From positions 1 to 15,116 of the forward strand of contig JACQFM010000182.1 of NCBI GenBank assembly GCA_016200035.1: 15,116 bases of DNA, in the 5' to 3' direction. This DNA is from Nitrososphaerota archaeon. GTDB taxonomy: Archaea > Thermoproteota > Nitrososphaeria > Nitrososphaerales > Nitrosopumilaceae. The notes beneath the pieces are model-generated. The model was not told where the DNA came from. It saw only the letters and a program-made list of their open reading frames with translations, and did no database searches. Both the position numbers and the translations under genes were made by a program. Positions 5,391 to 13,094 of this stretch are shown here, piece by piece (the first letter of the stretch is position 1; the number at the start of each line of letters is the position of its first letter).

Positions 5391-6089
5391 TTAATTCTTT
5401 GGATTAATTGCTTTCCAGGGGATCGTAATACAAAACGTAGTTCCTTGACCATGGACCGGATCAATAACCTTGACATCACCTTCGTATTCCCTGACCATCG
5501 AATGAACTATGGGAAGTCCCAGACCATGTCCTCTGAATAACGTATTCTTGCTGGTTGTTGAGATGTGTGGCTCAAATACAGCTTCCCATCTTTCTTTTGG
5601 TATGCCAGGACCATTGTCAGAGAAATACAAAATAAAATGTTGGTTAGATCTTTCAGTTCGCATAGAAATTACGTTTTCTCTTGTTTCTTTATCGTCCTGA
5701 GAGTTAATTGCTTTAATAGCATTAGACATCAGGTTACCAATTATTGAATCTAAATACGCTCCAAACATTTTGATTTCTAATTTAGGATCTATGTCATTTT
5801 TAATATCAATATATGGAATTGAAAGAATTTTTTTGACATCATCAATGTTCTCTTTTGTTACATCTTCCCAGCTCTTGTTTACAAGTCTGGTCAGTGCTAA
5901 CAATGCCCTTAGGTTCCTTATCCTTGTTGAAAGTGCAATGGATTGACCCACCATCTCTTTATCGTATTTGTGAATTATTACGGAATTTTCAGGAGATAAC
6001 TTATTTTCAATCAGAACGTTGAGACTTCGCATCATGCCCTCGTAGTCATGGACTCCTCTTTGTTTCCTTGCAACCTGTTTTTGGCTCAA
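5391..6089 (-). CDS. Chimeric protein: recombinase-like core-binding domain plus histidine-kinase ATPase domain
   Basis: This is a 232-residue protein. The C-terminal part (about 92-226) is a HATPase_c domain: N-box NLMSNAIKA around N119, G1 box DNGPGI at 158-163, F-like FEPH at 172-175, and G2 box GHGLGL at 187-192. No sensor region is present and no standard HisKA H-box is evident. The N-terminal part (about 10-88; LSPENSVIIHKYDKEM, STRIRNLRALLALTRLV, WEDVTKENID) instead resembles the SAM-like core-binding domain of thaumarchaeal tyrosine recombinases. The frame stops at TAG just before TTG 6089, so nothing is missing upstream in frame. ATGs at about 6035 and 6032 are alternatives but would cut the N-terminal domain. 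The gene sits next to tRNA-Met, where an integrase would be expected, so a fusion of an integrase 5' end to a kinase 3' end is plausible. Confidence 0.7.
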   Translation of the reverse strand: MSQKQVARKQRGVHDYEGMMRSLNVLIENKLSPENSVIIHKYDKEMVGQSIALSTRIRNLRALLALTRLVNKSWEDVTKENIDDVKKILSIPYIDIKNDIDPKLEIKMFGAYLDSIIGNLMSNAIKAINSQDDKETRENVISMRTERSNQHFILYFSDNGPGIPKERWEAVFEPHISTTSKNTLFRGHGLGLPIVHSMVREYEGDVKVIDPVHGQGTTFCITIPWKAINPKN

Positions 6090-6110
6090 CAGATTCTATA
6101 CGCAAGGTCG

Positions 6111-6120
6111 GGTATTAAAC
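6111..6120 (-). promoter_or_regulatory. TATA-like box for the recombinase/kinase chimera
   Basis: GTTTAATACC on the minus strand is centred about 26 bases upstream of TTG 6089, between the tRNA 3' end and the gene. Confidence 0.4.
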
Positions 6121-6131
6121 CGGATGATGTA

Positions 6132-6225
6132 TACCGGGGGTGGGTTTCGAACCCACGACCTCCAGATTATGAGTATTACCCTTTTGTGTGGACTGGCACT
6201 CTAGGCCAGGCTGAGCTACCCCGGC
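6132..6225 (-). tRNA. tRNA-Met (CAT), elongator type, with intron
   Basis: Read on the minus strand, the acceptor arm GCCGGGG pairs with CCCCGGT (one G-U at the end) followed by A73. The D-arm is GCTC/GAGT with GG in the loop. The T-arm is GTGGG-TTCGAAA-CCCAC, and the variable loop is AGGTC. The anticodon arm becomes CCAGA-CTCATAA-TCTGG only if 18 bases are removed between G30 and A31. The anticodon CAT is at 6169-6171. The acceptor stem is like archaeal elongator tRNA-Met rather than the initiator; a tRNA-Ile2 with a modified C34 is less likely. CCA is not encoded. The mature length is 76. Confidence 0.9.
6175..6192 (-). other. Non-canonical tRNA intron (18 nt, position 30/31)
   Basis: The 18-base insert TCCACACAAAAGGGTAAT interrupts the 5' side of the anticodon stem. 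The junction is fixed by the need to restore the A31-T39 pair. Most archaeal tRNA introns lie at 37/38; other positions are known in thaumarchaea and need the broad-specificity splicing endonuclease. Confidence 0.75.
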
Positions 6226-6250
6226 ACAGATTACGCCTAATTTTTGATGC

Positions 6251-6258
6251 AATTAAAT
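6251..6258 (-). promoter_or_regulatory. TATA-like box of tRNA-Met
   Basis: ATTTAATT on the minus strand lies about 29 bases upstream of the mature tRNA 5' end, which would place the transcript start a few bases before it. Confidence 0.4.
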
Positions 6259-6320
6259 GTAGCTTGAGTATATTGGAATTAACAGTAAATCTCAGATCTA
6301 GTTTTGTAATTCAAACTCGT

Positions 6321-7886
6321 TCATGCATTTGCAATTTTTTTCCAGCCAACATTCTCCTTGGTAACCCACTGAAACTTCTTCTGAAGAGCAGCTGTGTAGA
6401 GCTTCTGCCACTCTAGGCCGACTTGGTCAGTCCATGCTTTGAACACACGAGGATCAATGTAATTACGAAGTGAAGTACCCAAGTTGTAATCTCTTGTTTT
6501 TTCGGCAAGTTCGATTGTGAGCTTTAGTTTTTCTTCACGAAGCTTCAATCTCTCACGTTGTTTCTCAGTCTTGGGAACAGCTGTCTTTAATTTCTTGAGG
6601 GCTTCTCTCTTTTTTTCTAATGATTCCCCAAAGTTTTTTGGTATGGTTCTTTTGTGGTTGCAGGTAATAGCTGCTTCAAGGTTTGCAAGTTTTGCGTGAT
6701 AGATCTTTACGTTTTCTGATTTGCCATTAAGATTATCTACTTTTTTAAGATAATTTTTGACAACATTGGTCGCAAGGTAAGTTCTAAAGACCTTCGCTGT
6801 TAGGCCCTTTACAACGCTGCCTAGAAACTCATTTACATGTCTTGAGGTAATTCCATCGAAAATGAGTTCTTCTTGTTTTTTCTTTTCCGTCAACTTCATG
6901 AGGTTATCATACAACACTTTATCTTGGCCATCTACAGGAATAGTTTCTTGCCACCTAACGCTGTCCTTTCCAAGAAAGTCAAACTCTATTGCATTTGGTC
7001 GTAGTTTTATATGCTCTACTCTTAGTGTTGTGGCACCAACGGTATCAGCTTCATCAGGATCCTTTTCATCACCCACTCTCATCGCCGTTCTATATATCAA
7101 GTAACAAACAGTTGCTATCCTTCTTTTTTTCTGATCACGGTTTGACATCTCGCTTACTATTTTTTCTTTTACTTTACCAATCTGGTCAGCTAGTTTGATT
7201 GCTTTTTCATACTTCATTTTATCTCGTTCTTGTTTTAGATCTGAAGTATCTGCAAGCCAAACATACTTTCTTTTATCTGTAAGGTAGTCCTCCCAGCTTG
7301 CAAGCCACATACAGTCTGACTCGTGAATTATCTTTCCCCAATGCCCATCAGGTATCTTGACTTCTTTGCCAAGGTTTAACGTAACATCCTTTCCGGTCAC
7401 CCTTGGTTTCCACCTGCCTCTTAGGGGATGCGCACCACGTCCAAGGAAAAGACCTGGTGGCTCTGCCATCCAGTTAGCTACTTCAACTTCTTTACCATCC
7501 ATTATTGCCTTTCCGTATTTTGTCTTCATCTGTTCCCTGATCTCTTTTCTTTGTTTAGCAAGAGCCTTCTTCTCCTCTTTACTCATAAGCAACTTTGCAT
7601 CCTTTTCTTTGTCAACAATTTCGTAAGCTTGAGAAAAATCGATATCTGATAGCGAAATATTCTTGAATTTTGGTGGAAGAACCTTTACAAAGTCAGAAAG
7701 GAAGTTCTTACAAAAGACCTCATCTTTGACATAAGGTGTGTCTTTTTTCTTTGCCCACTGGTATACCATCTCTTCTTGTTCTAAGTTCAGGTTTACCTTT
7801 TCACCCTTTATCTTGATGAAGATGCCCTTGGACTCAAAGGGGGGAGGAAAGGCTATTCCATTATGGTGTAGGGTTTTCCATTTCAT
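6321..7886 (-). CDS. DNA topoisomerase IB, eukaryote-like
   Basis: This 521-residue enzyme relaxes supercoiled DNA by nicking one strand and forming a 3'-phosphotyrosyl intermediate. The full catalytic set can be placed by comparison with human TOP1: R270 in TAMRVGDEK, K307 in DFLGKDSVR, R368 in VFRTY, H411 in CNHKR, and nucleophile Y476 in SLRNYIDPR. The N-terminal part (about 1-220) matches the conserved core of eukaryotic TopIB, including WMAEPPGLFLGRG at about 139-151. A charged coiled-coil linker (about 418-465) precedes the C-terminal tyrosine domain. The eukaryotic acidic N-tail is absent. Among archaea this enzyme is characteristic of Thaumarchaeota. ATG 7886 starts the conserved region; a weak ATTTAG box lies about 28 bases upstream. 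Confidence 0.96.
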   Translation of the reverse strand: MKWKTLHHNGIAFPPPFESKGIFIKIKGEKVNLNLEQEEMVYQWAKKKDTPYVKDEVFCKNFLSDFVKVLPPKFKNISLSDIDFSQAYEIVDKEKDAKLLMSKEEKKALAKQRKEIREQMKTKYGKAIMDGKEVEVANWMAEPPGLFLGRGAHPLRGRWKPRVTGKDVTLNLGKEVKIPDGHWGKIIHESDCMWLASWEDYLTDKRKYVWLADTSDLKQERDKMKYEKAIKLADQIGKVKEKIVSEMSNRDQKKRRIATVCYLIYRTAMRVGDEKDPDEADTVGATTLRVEHIKLRPNAIEFDFLGKDSVRWQETIPVDGQDKVLYDNLMKLTEKKKQEELIFDGITSRHVNEFLGSVVKGLTAKVFRTYLATNVVKNYLKKVDNLNGKSENVKIYHAKLANLEAAITCNHKRTIPKNFGESLEKKREALKKLKTAVPKTEKQRERLKLREEKLKLTIELAEKTRDYNLGTSLRNYIDPRVFKAWTDQVGLEWQKLYTAALQKKFQWVTKENVGWKKIANA

Positions 7887-7977
7887 TTCAAATTATCTCC
7901 AAACTAACGCCTAAATCTGTTGACTCTGACAAAAATTGACTTTGAAGGGTATATCAACGTACCCTGAAAGCAGTCCT

Positions 7978-8805
7978 TTAGGTACCAAATAGCTCTTTTT
8001 TGATATAATTCTCAAACTCTTGGTCCGTCTTCATCTTCTTTGCTTCCAGAAACATTGCTGCGTCATTTCCGACAGAATACCTGGGAAGCGGGTTTTCAGA
8101 CTTGATCGCCTTTATTATGGTCTTTGCCACCTCTTCGGCAGGCGTTCCCATTCCTGCCATCATGGTTATTCCACTTATCACCTTGTTTGTAATTTCATTA
8201 TATACAGAATCTGTCTTTGTGGCTCTTTTTACAGATGACATAAAGTTTGTCTTAATTACACCAGGCTCTATTATTATGACCTTAATACCAAATGGGGTGA
8301 GCTCGTATCTTAGTGACTCGCTTAGCCCTTCAAGTGCAAATTTTGAGCTTATGTATGCAGGAGAAACTGGAAAGCCAATTCTTCCAGCCACAGAGCTCAC
8401 ATTTACTACTATTCCAGATTTTTGTTTACGCATTACAGGTAAGACTGCCTGAAGCATTCTTACCGCACCAAAGAAATTTGTTTCAAATTGAGCCTTTAGC
8501 TCTTCCATCGAAATATCTTCCAGACAACCAAAGAGACCATAGCCCGCATTATTTACCAGGACATCAATTCTATCTTTTTCTCTTAAAATTTGATTAACAC
8601 AACTATGGATGCTTTGGTCTTTGTCAACATCAAGCTCTAATACTTGAATCTTTAGGTTTTCTTTTTTAGCAACCTCTTTTATGGTATTTCCTTTTTTGAC
8701 ATCCCTCATGGTTCCATAAGTGTAAAATCCTTCCCTCGCAAGAGCAAGCGATGTTTCAAAACCTATGCCACTTGAGCTTCCAGTTACTAGAGCAACCTTG
8801 TCCAT
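7978..8805 (-). CDS. Short-chain dehydrogenase/reductase (SDR), classical type
   Basis: This 275-residue NAD(P)-dependent oxidoreductase has a Rossmann fold. The cofactor motif TGSSSGIG lies at 8-15, NNAG at 85-88, the catalytic Ser at 137/138 (NVSSVAG) and YISSK at 151-155, giving the complete S-Y-K set; PGVIKT at about 186-191 follows the active site. The sequence resembles SDRs annotated as acting on lipid-like or steroid-like carbonyls, but the substrate cannot be told from sequence. Start ATG 8805 has a TATA-like ATAATTTG (plus strand 8830-8837) about 28 bases upstream, so it is probably transcribed alone and leaderless. It ends 91 bases before the topoisomerase gene on the same strand. 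Confidence 0.92.
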   Translation of the reverse strand: MDKVALVTGSSSGIGFETSLALAREGFYTYGTMRDVKKGNTIKEVAKKENLKIQVLELDVDKDQSIHSCVNQILREKDRIDVLVNNAGYGLFGCLEDISMEELKAQFETNFFGAVRMLQAVLPVMRKQKSGIVVNVSSVAGRIGFPVSPAYISSKFALEGLSESLRYELTPFGIKVIIIEPGVIKTNFMSSVKRATKTDSVYNEITNKVISGITMMAGMGTPAEEVAKTIIKAIKSENPLPRYSVGNDAAMFLEAKKMKTDQEFENYIKKELFGT

Positions 8806-8829
8806 GAGAATTATTAGAAACTGAACTCA

Positions 8830-8838
8830 ATAATTTGT
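8830..8838 (-). promoter_or_regulatory. TATA-like box of the SDR gene
   Basis: A/T-rich CAAATTATT on the minus strand is centred about 28 bases upstream of ATG 8805, in the short spacer after the helicase stop. Confidence 0.4.
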
Positions 8839-8868
8839 ATCTTTGGGATTTTTTCCTTTTAGCTAGAT

Positions 8869-11382
8869 CTATACTAGCGGCTTATCACTGTCTACAGGTC
8901 CTGATATTTCAGTTATTTCACCGTCGATAATTCTTTGTAAAACTTCGGTAGCTGCAAGCTTGTGTAGATATTCGTTATTGTTGCCACATCTGTAAGAAAA
9001 AGTGCATCTTGGACAGCCAGCTTCACTTTTACAGGGACATTCTCTTAGTATGTGTAGACTCCTATCACAGACCTTTTCTAACCTATCGTAGAGGGCCTTG
9101 CTTGCACCATTTCCACCTATTGCTGAATCATAAACAAAAATTAATCCTGAAGTGTCAAGGGATATACCTCCAAGGTCTTGAGAGACACCTCCAGTTATCA
9201 TGTTACTTCCTTCTATAACCACATGCTCGGTTGCGTGGTAACCACTGGCTTCTACATACTCTTTCTTATCTGATTTTTCTATTAGCGTCATTGGTCGTGG
9301 AGCTTTGAACACAATTCCCTTTGATACAAAATCATACTCTAATGGCTTATCTAGAAGAACACGCTGACCTTGTGCTACCTCATATCCAATTTCTATGTTG
9401 ACATATCCGTAAACTCTTTTTTGTATGTGCAGCTTGCAAAAAGCAACTTCAATTCCATTAACTTTTCTCTTTTCGTATACTGTTTCTATTGTTGGCCACT
9501 CGTCAGTTAATGCCTTTGTATAATATGGATGGTCTCTTGGAAGATATTCTAGTCTTGCATACATTTTTTCAGGATAGCCGCATTCTTTGACTCTATATCT
9601 TGTTCCGGCAAGAAAATAGATAGCTGATTCGTGTAGTTCTTCAAGAGCAATTGGAAGAGCTCGCTCACCAACCTTTTTATCATTTAAAAATATGTCAATT
9701 GATTTTCCAATGCCTCTTATGTTGTAGTCATTTAGCAACGTCTCGATTTGAGAGTAGCTTGGAACATATCTATTATCAATTAGAACCAAGTTGCCAGTGG
9801 CCAGATGCTTATCAATAATTTCGCTATGCTCTTTTAGCTCATGTTTTGCAATAGGCTTGTCACATGCCATGGCAAGCACCTGAAATTCTTCAACAAAAGG
9901 ATTCTTTGGATCGATATAGATCTTCTCAACATCCTCAAAGTAGTCACTAGGATGATTTTTGTAATATTGAGATATAGGATCGTTTCCAAGCACCAAAAAC
10001 GCATATCCATTTTGACCCTTTCTTGCAGCTCTGCCCATTCTTTGAAATAACCTGTTTACAGGAATGGTACTTGATATCACTCCATCAACATCGCCTATGT
10101 CTATTCCTAGTTCAAGTGTAGGCGTAGAAGAGATTGCCATAAGCGTTCCGTTTTTGAAAGCTTGCTCTACGGATTTTCTATAGTTTGCCATCAGACCAGC
10201 CCTGTGCACTTTGATGTCTACCTTTTGCTTCCTTGCTTGTATAGTAAGAAGTTCGGAATTTAGATGTGAGTTACTAAAGACAAGTGTTTTGTGTTTTTTT
10301 GACGCAAGCTTTTTCAGGATATCAACCATTAAGGCACGCTGCGTTCTTAGTGACGGAAAAAGCATACCAAAATCGGTTGTTCCTTTTTTACCAGACCCTG
10401 AAACTAACTTCATTGGTGCGCCAAAGAGCTGTTCACAAAACGGCAGAGCATTGTCAAGCGTTGCAGATGAAGCAATAATTTGTAGTCTTGAACAAATTCT
10501 TTTCAACCTCTTTATGATATAATGAACATTCGAGCCAAATATTCCTGAATATACATGGGTTTCATCTACGACAAGGAATTTTACACTAGATAATAAAGCT
10601 GCAAATCGACTTCGATGCCATAAATGATAATGAAGCACATCAAAATTCGTTATTATAATCTGAGGAATGTTTTCAAAGATCTTATTTCTGTCTTCTTGTT
10701 TTGTATCGCCATCAAATATGGCTACTCCTATCCCAAGTCTATCAGTAATTTGCTTTATTTTTAGAAGCTGATCCTTTGAAAGGGACTTGGTAGGGTAAAC
10801 AAAAAGTGCGATAATTCTTCCTTCGGAATCTCTCTCATCTAATATTTTCTGGATTACAGGAACAAGAAATGCCTCAGTTTTTCCTGATGCAGTAGGTGCA
10901 GTGATTATTACGTTATTTTCATGCATTATTTGTTGAATAGTATCTTCTTGAAATTTGTAAAATTTGTAAATACCTCTCTCATTCAAAGCACGCACAATGT
11001 TATCATCTAATCCCATTTCCGATACTTGGGATCCTTTCTCAGGCTCGGGTTCTGAGAGGTTTCTATAGTGCGAAACGTAGAGGTTTTTTGAAAAAATGAT
11101 TGATCTTGTTAATTCATCAAGTTTAGCCTCACCAACCATTTTTTTTATTTCTTCTTCACTTTGTACAATTCCTTCCTGTTCCAGAAAACCATGCATCTTT
11201 TTCTTGCCTAGTATTTTCCCATCATCATACTTTGTCAGAAAGTCAAGGTATGCTTCATCCATGTTTTTTTTGTGATCTACAATATCCTGTAACCCACAGT
11301 AAATGCAATCAAACAAAATTTTCTGATTGAATGTTTTTTGTGTTTCCAACTTTGATTTGCATTTTGGACAAGAATATTTCAA
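8869..11382 (-). CDS. DEAD/DEAH-type helicase with DUF1998 (MrfA/YprA-like)
   Basis: This is an 837-residue superfamily 2 helicase. An N-terminal zinc ribbon uses C5, C8, C26 and C29. RecA domain 1 carries Q145, Walker A APTASGKT at 162-169, DETH at 273-276 and SAT at 306-308. RecA domain 2 ends with motif VI QRMGRAAR at 447-454. The C-terminal DUF1998-type domain has a Cys cluster CPC (782-784), C790, C793 and C799, as in the MrfA/YprA family, where four Cys bind zinc. Relatives unwind DNA 3' to 5' and act in repair of crosslinks or bulky damage. The start is TTG 11382, with an AATTAAATT box about 28 bases upstream; the next in-frame Met is residue 41, beyond the zinc ribbon. It is divergent from the epimerase gene. 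Confidence 0.92.
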   Translation of the reverse strand: MKYSCPKCKSKLETQKTFNQKILFDCIYCGLQDIVDHKKNMDEAYLDFLTKYDDGKILGKKKMHGFLEQEGIVQSEEEIKKMVGEAKLDELTRSIIFSKNLYVSHYRNLSEPEPEKGSQVSEMGLDDNIVRALNERGIYKFYKFQEDTIQQIMHENNVIITAPTASGKTEAFLVPVIQKILDERDSEGRIIALFVYPTKSLSKDQLLKIKQITDRLGIGVAIFDGDTKQEDRNKIFENIPQIIITNFDVLHYHLWHRSRFAALLSSVKFLVVDETHVYSGIFGSNVHYIIKRLKRICSRLQIIASSATLDNALPFCEQLFGAPMKLVSGSGKKGTTDFGMLFPSLRTQRALMVDILKKLASKKHKTLVFSNSHLNSELLTIQARKQKVDIKVHRAGLMANYRKSVEQAFKNGTLMAISSTPTLELGIDIGDVDGVISSTIPVNRLFQRMGRAARKGQNGYAFLVLGNDPISQYYKNHPSDYFEDVEKIYIDPKNPFVEEFQVLAMACDKPIAKHELKEHSEIIDKHLATGNLVLIDNRYVPSYSQIETLLNDYNIRGIGKSIDIFLNDKKVGERALPIALEELHESAIYFLAGTRYRVKECGYPEKMYARLEYLPRDHPYYTKALTDEWPTIETVYEKRKVNGIEVAFCKLHIQKRVYGYVNIEIGYEVAQGQRVLLDKPLEYDFVSKGIVFKAPRPMTLIEKSDKKEYVEASGYHATEHVVIEGSNMITGGVSQDLGGISLDTSGLIFVYDSAIGGNGASKALYDRLEKVCDRSLHILRECPCKSEAGCPRCTFSYRCGNNNEYLHKLAATEVLQRIIDGEITEISGPVDSDKPLV

Positions 11383-11408
11383 TATGGAAATGAGTGATTC
11401 TATGGTGA

Positions 11409-11418
11409 ATTTAATTTT
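11409..11418 (-). promoter_or_regulatory. TATA-like box of the helicase gene
   Basis: AAAATTAAAT on the minus strand, about 27-30 bases upstream of TTG 11382, supports that start as the first codon of a near-leaderless mRNA. Confidence 0.4.
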
Positions 11419-11448
11419 TGGTTATCTACTCGTTGATCTCAGGTTAAA

Positions 11449-11457
11449 CCTTTAAGC
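11449..11457 (+). promoter_or_regulatory. TATA-like box of the epimerase gene
   Basis: CCTTTAAGC is centred 26 bases upstream of ATG 11479. Together with the helicase box it forms a compact divergent promoter region of 96 bases. Confidence 0.55.
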
Positions 11458-11478
11458 AACGTTTTTGATTTTCATACG

Positions 11479-12369
11479 ATGAAGGTCCTTATTACTGGTG
11501 CCACAGGTTTCATTGGTTCTAGGCTTGTTGATAAACTTGCCAATAGAGGAGCAACACTTACCTGTCTAGTACGCTCTGGTAACATCCAAAATCCTTCAGC
11601 AAAAACCATAAACGGAGATCTTACATATCCTGATTTTATTCTCCCAGATGACAAATATGACATTGTATATCATCTGGCTGCATCATGGCCTGGAGAAAAG
11701 GACAAGAAAGTTTCAAGAACTGTCAACTACGATGGCACCGTAAATCTATTTAGTCTTGTGAAAGATAAAACAAAATTTCTAGTATATGTATCAGGTCTGG
11801 GTGTTTTTGGTGATCCTGAAGGTAGAATTATTGATGAGAACTCACCATTGAATCCAAATACGGACTACGCAAAAGTAAGACTTGAAGCGCAAAAATATTT
11901 GGAATCAAACTGTAAAGAAAGAGGAATTGCATTTAGCGTCGCATATCTTGGTGACGTCTACGGCAACGGTGGTTGGTTTAAATCAATTATGGTAGACAGA
12001 CTCAAGAAGGGCTCCTTTAAGCTACCAGGTTCTGGTGAATATTATAGAAGCTTTATTCACGTAGATGATGCAGTTTCCGCACTTGTATCAATTGCTGAAA
12101 AAAATGCGGTAAACCAATCCTTTATCGTTACTGATTCAAACCCAACCATTTTTAAAGACTACATAAATTTTGTAGCTGACGAGTTGGGAGTCAAGCATCC
12201 CGGAACCGTTCCTACATTTTTGGCCAAAGCCGTAATGGGCGGAGAGTTTGTAAAACTCCTTATAACTTCCGTTAAAACATCAAACGCAAAAATTGCCAAG
12301 CTCTGCGAGTTTGTCTATCCTTCATACCAAGAAGGAATTCGCTCTGTAGTTGCTGAAATGAAATCCTGA
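11479..12369 (+). CDS. NAD-dependent epimerase/dehydratase-like (extended SDR)
   Basis: This 296-residue Rossmann protein has the nucleotide motif GATGFIG at 7-13, HLAA at 65-68, the catalytic Ser region YVSGLGVFG at 103-111, and a Tyr at 130. The usual YxxxK reads YAKVR (130-134), so the catalytic Lys position is Arg; Lys132 is close by but not in register. RSFIHVDD (about 190-197) and the C-terminal substrate half are typical of extended SDRs acting on nucleotide sugars or related compounds. The substrate is not evident. It has its own promoter and is likely leaderless. Its neighbours are a UbiE-like methyltransferase and an MFS transporter, so a shared small-molecule pathway is possible but unproven. 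Confidence 0.88.
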   Translation: MKVLITGATGFIGSRLVDKLANRGATLTCLVRSGNIQNPSAKTINGDLTYPDFILPDDKYDIVYHLAASWPGEKDKKVSRTVNYDGTVNLFSLVKDKTKFLVYVSGLGVFGDPEGRIIDENSPLNPNTDYAKVRLEAQKYLESNCKERGIAFSVAYLGDVYGNGGWFKSIMVDRLKKGSFKLPGSGEYYRSFIHVDDAVSALVSIAEKNAVNQSFIVTDSNPTIFKDYINFVADELGVKHPGTVPTFLAKAVMGGEFVKLLITSVKTSNAKIAKLCEFVYPSYQEGIRSVVAEMKS

Positions 12370-12373
12370 TTGA

Positions 12374-12384
12374 CATATAATATC
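12374..12384 (+). promoter_or_regulatory. TATA-like box of the methyltransferase-transporter operon
   Basis: ACATATAATAT is centred about 25-26 bases upstream of GTG 12404, directly after the epimerase stop, and supports that GTG start. Confidence 0.55.
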
Positions 12385-12403
12385 CAGATATTCTAAATTT
12401 GAC

Positions 12404-13093
12404 GTGGGTCTTGGAAGTTACTGGGAACAAGTTCTTGATGTTTTAGAAGATATCATTCCGGTTTATGACAAGGTTAACTCTGCTATTTCGCTTGGCAAAG
12501 ACGTAGAATTTCGTATGCGAGGACTAACCGGAAGAGTAATGGAAGGAAATATGGTTCTTGACGCAGGCTCTGGTTTTGGTAATATGTCTAAAACCGCACT
12601 AAAGATTTGTAATGATAATTTGCAAATCACACTTTATGATCCACTCACAAAGATGCTAAAAAATACTGGGAAGATATTCACAAAACCTCCCAACCTTACC
12701 TCAGGTGTCTTTGAGCATATGCCATTTCAAGATGAAAAGTTTGATGCCGTAATTTGTGGCTACTCTTTACGAGATGCAATAAGTCTAAAGACTGCAATTT
12801 CAGAAATTCACCGAGTATTAAAGAAGGGGGGAAGGTTCGTAATTGTTGACTTGGGAAAGCCAGATCATTTTTTGATAAGATTTGGGGTTTCTTTTTATCT
12901 AAAATTAATATTGCCCATTATAGCTTTTGTCGCAGCTGGAAAATTGGGATTGAAATTTTCTACTCTTTATCGAACATACAAGCTATGGCCACAAAACAAA
13001 AAGCTTGAAAAAATGCTTCTTGAAAAATTCTCAAAGGCAGAATTTGAAAAGGCAATGATGGGCGGTGCAATTATGGTAGCTGCATACAAGTGA
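12404..13093 (+). CDS. UbiE/MenG-like SAM-dependent methyltransferase
   Basis: This 229-residue class I methyltransferase has motif I VLDAGSGFG at 51-59. The family-typical YDKVNSAISLG lies at 21-31, the acidic loop TLYDPL at 76-81, and CGYSLRD with EIHRVLKKGGR at 118-144, which closely follow the UbiE/MenG pattern (C-methylation of demethylmenaquinone or a similar quinone). A hydrophobic segment at about 164-180 suggests membrane contact. Thaumarchaea contain menaquinones, so a role in quinone maturation fits, but methylation of another isoprenoid or lipid is possible. The start is GTG 12404, placed by the promoter. One base separates its stop from the transporter ATG, so the two are cotranslated. 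Confidence 0.85.
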   Translation: MGLGSYWEQVLDVLEDIIPVYDKVNSAISLGKDVEFRMRGLTGRVMEGNMVLDAGSGFGNMSKTALKICNDNLQITLYDPLTKMLKNTGKIFTKPPNLTSGVFEHMPFQDEKFDAVICGYSLRDAISLKTAISEIHRVLKKGGRFVIVDLGKPDHFLIRFGVSFYLKLILPIIAFVAAGKLGLKFSTLYRTYKLWPQNKKLEKMLLEKFSKAEFEKAMMGGAIMVAAYK

Positions 13094-13094
13094 T

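Noticed and set aside
5391..6089. Complete sensor histidine kinase
   Set aside because: There is no sensor region or standard HisKA H-box, and the N-terminal part looks like a recombinase core-binding domain.
1..6131. Second copy of the tRNA-Met 3' end as left attachment site
   Set aside because: No repeat of the tRNA 3' segment was found by eye; it may lie outside the window.
6048..6416. Plus-strand frame of 122 residues across the tRNA
   Set aside because: It runs through the antisense of tRNA-Met and the end of topoisomerase IB.
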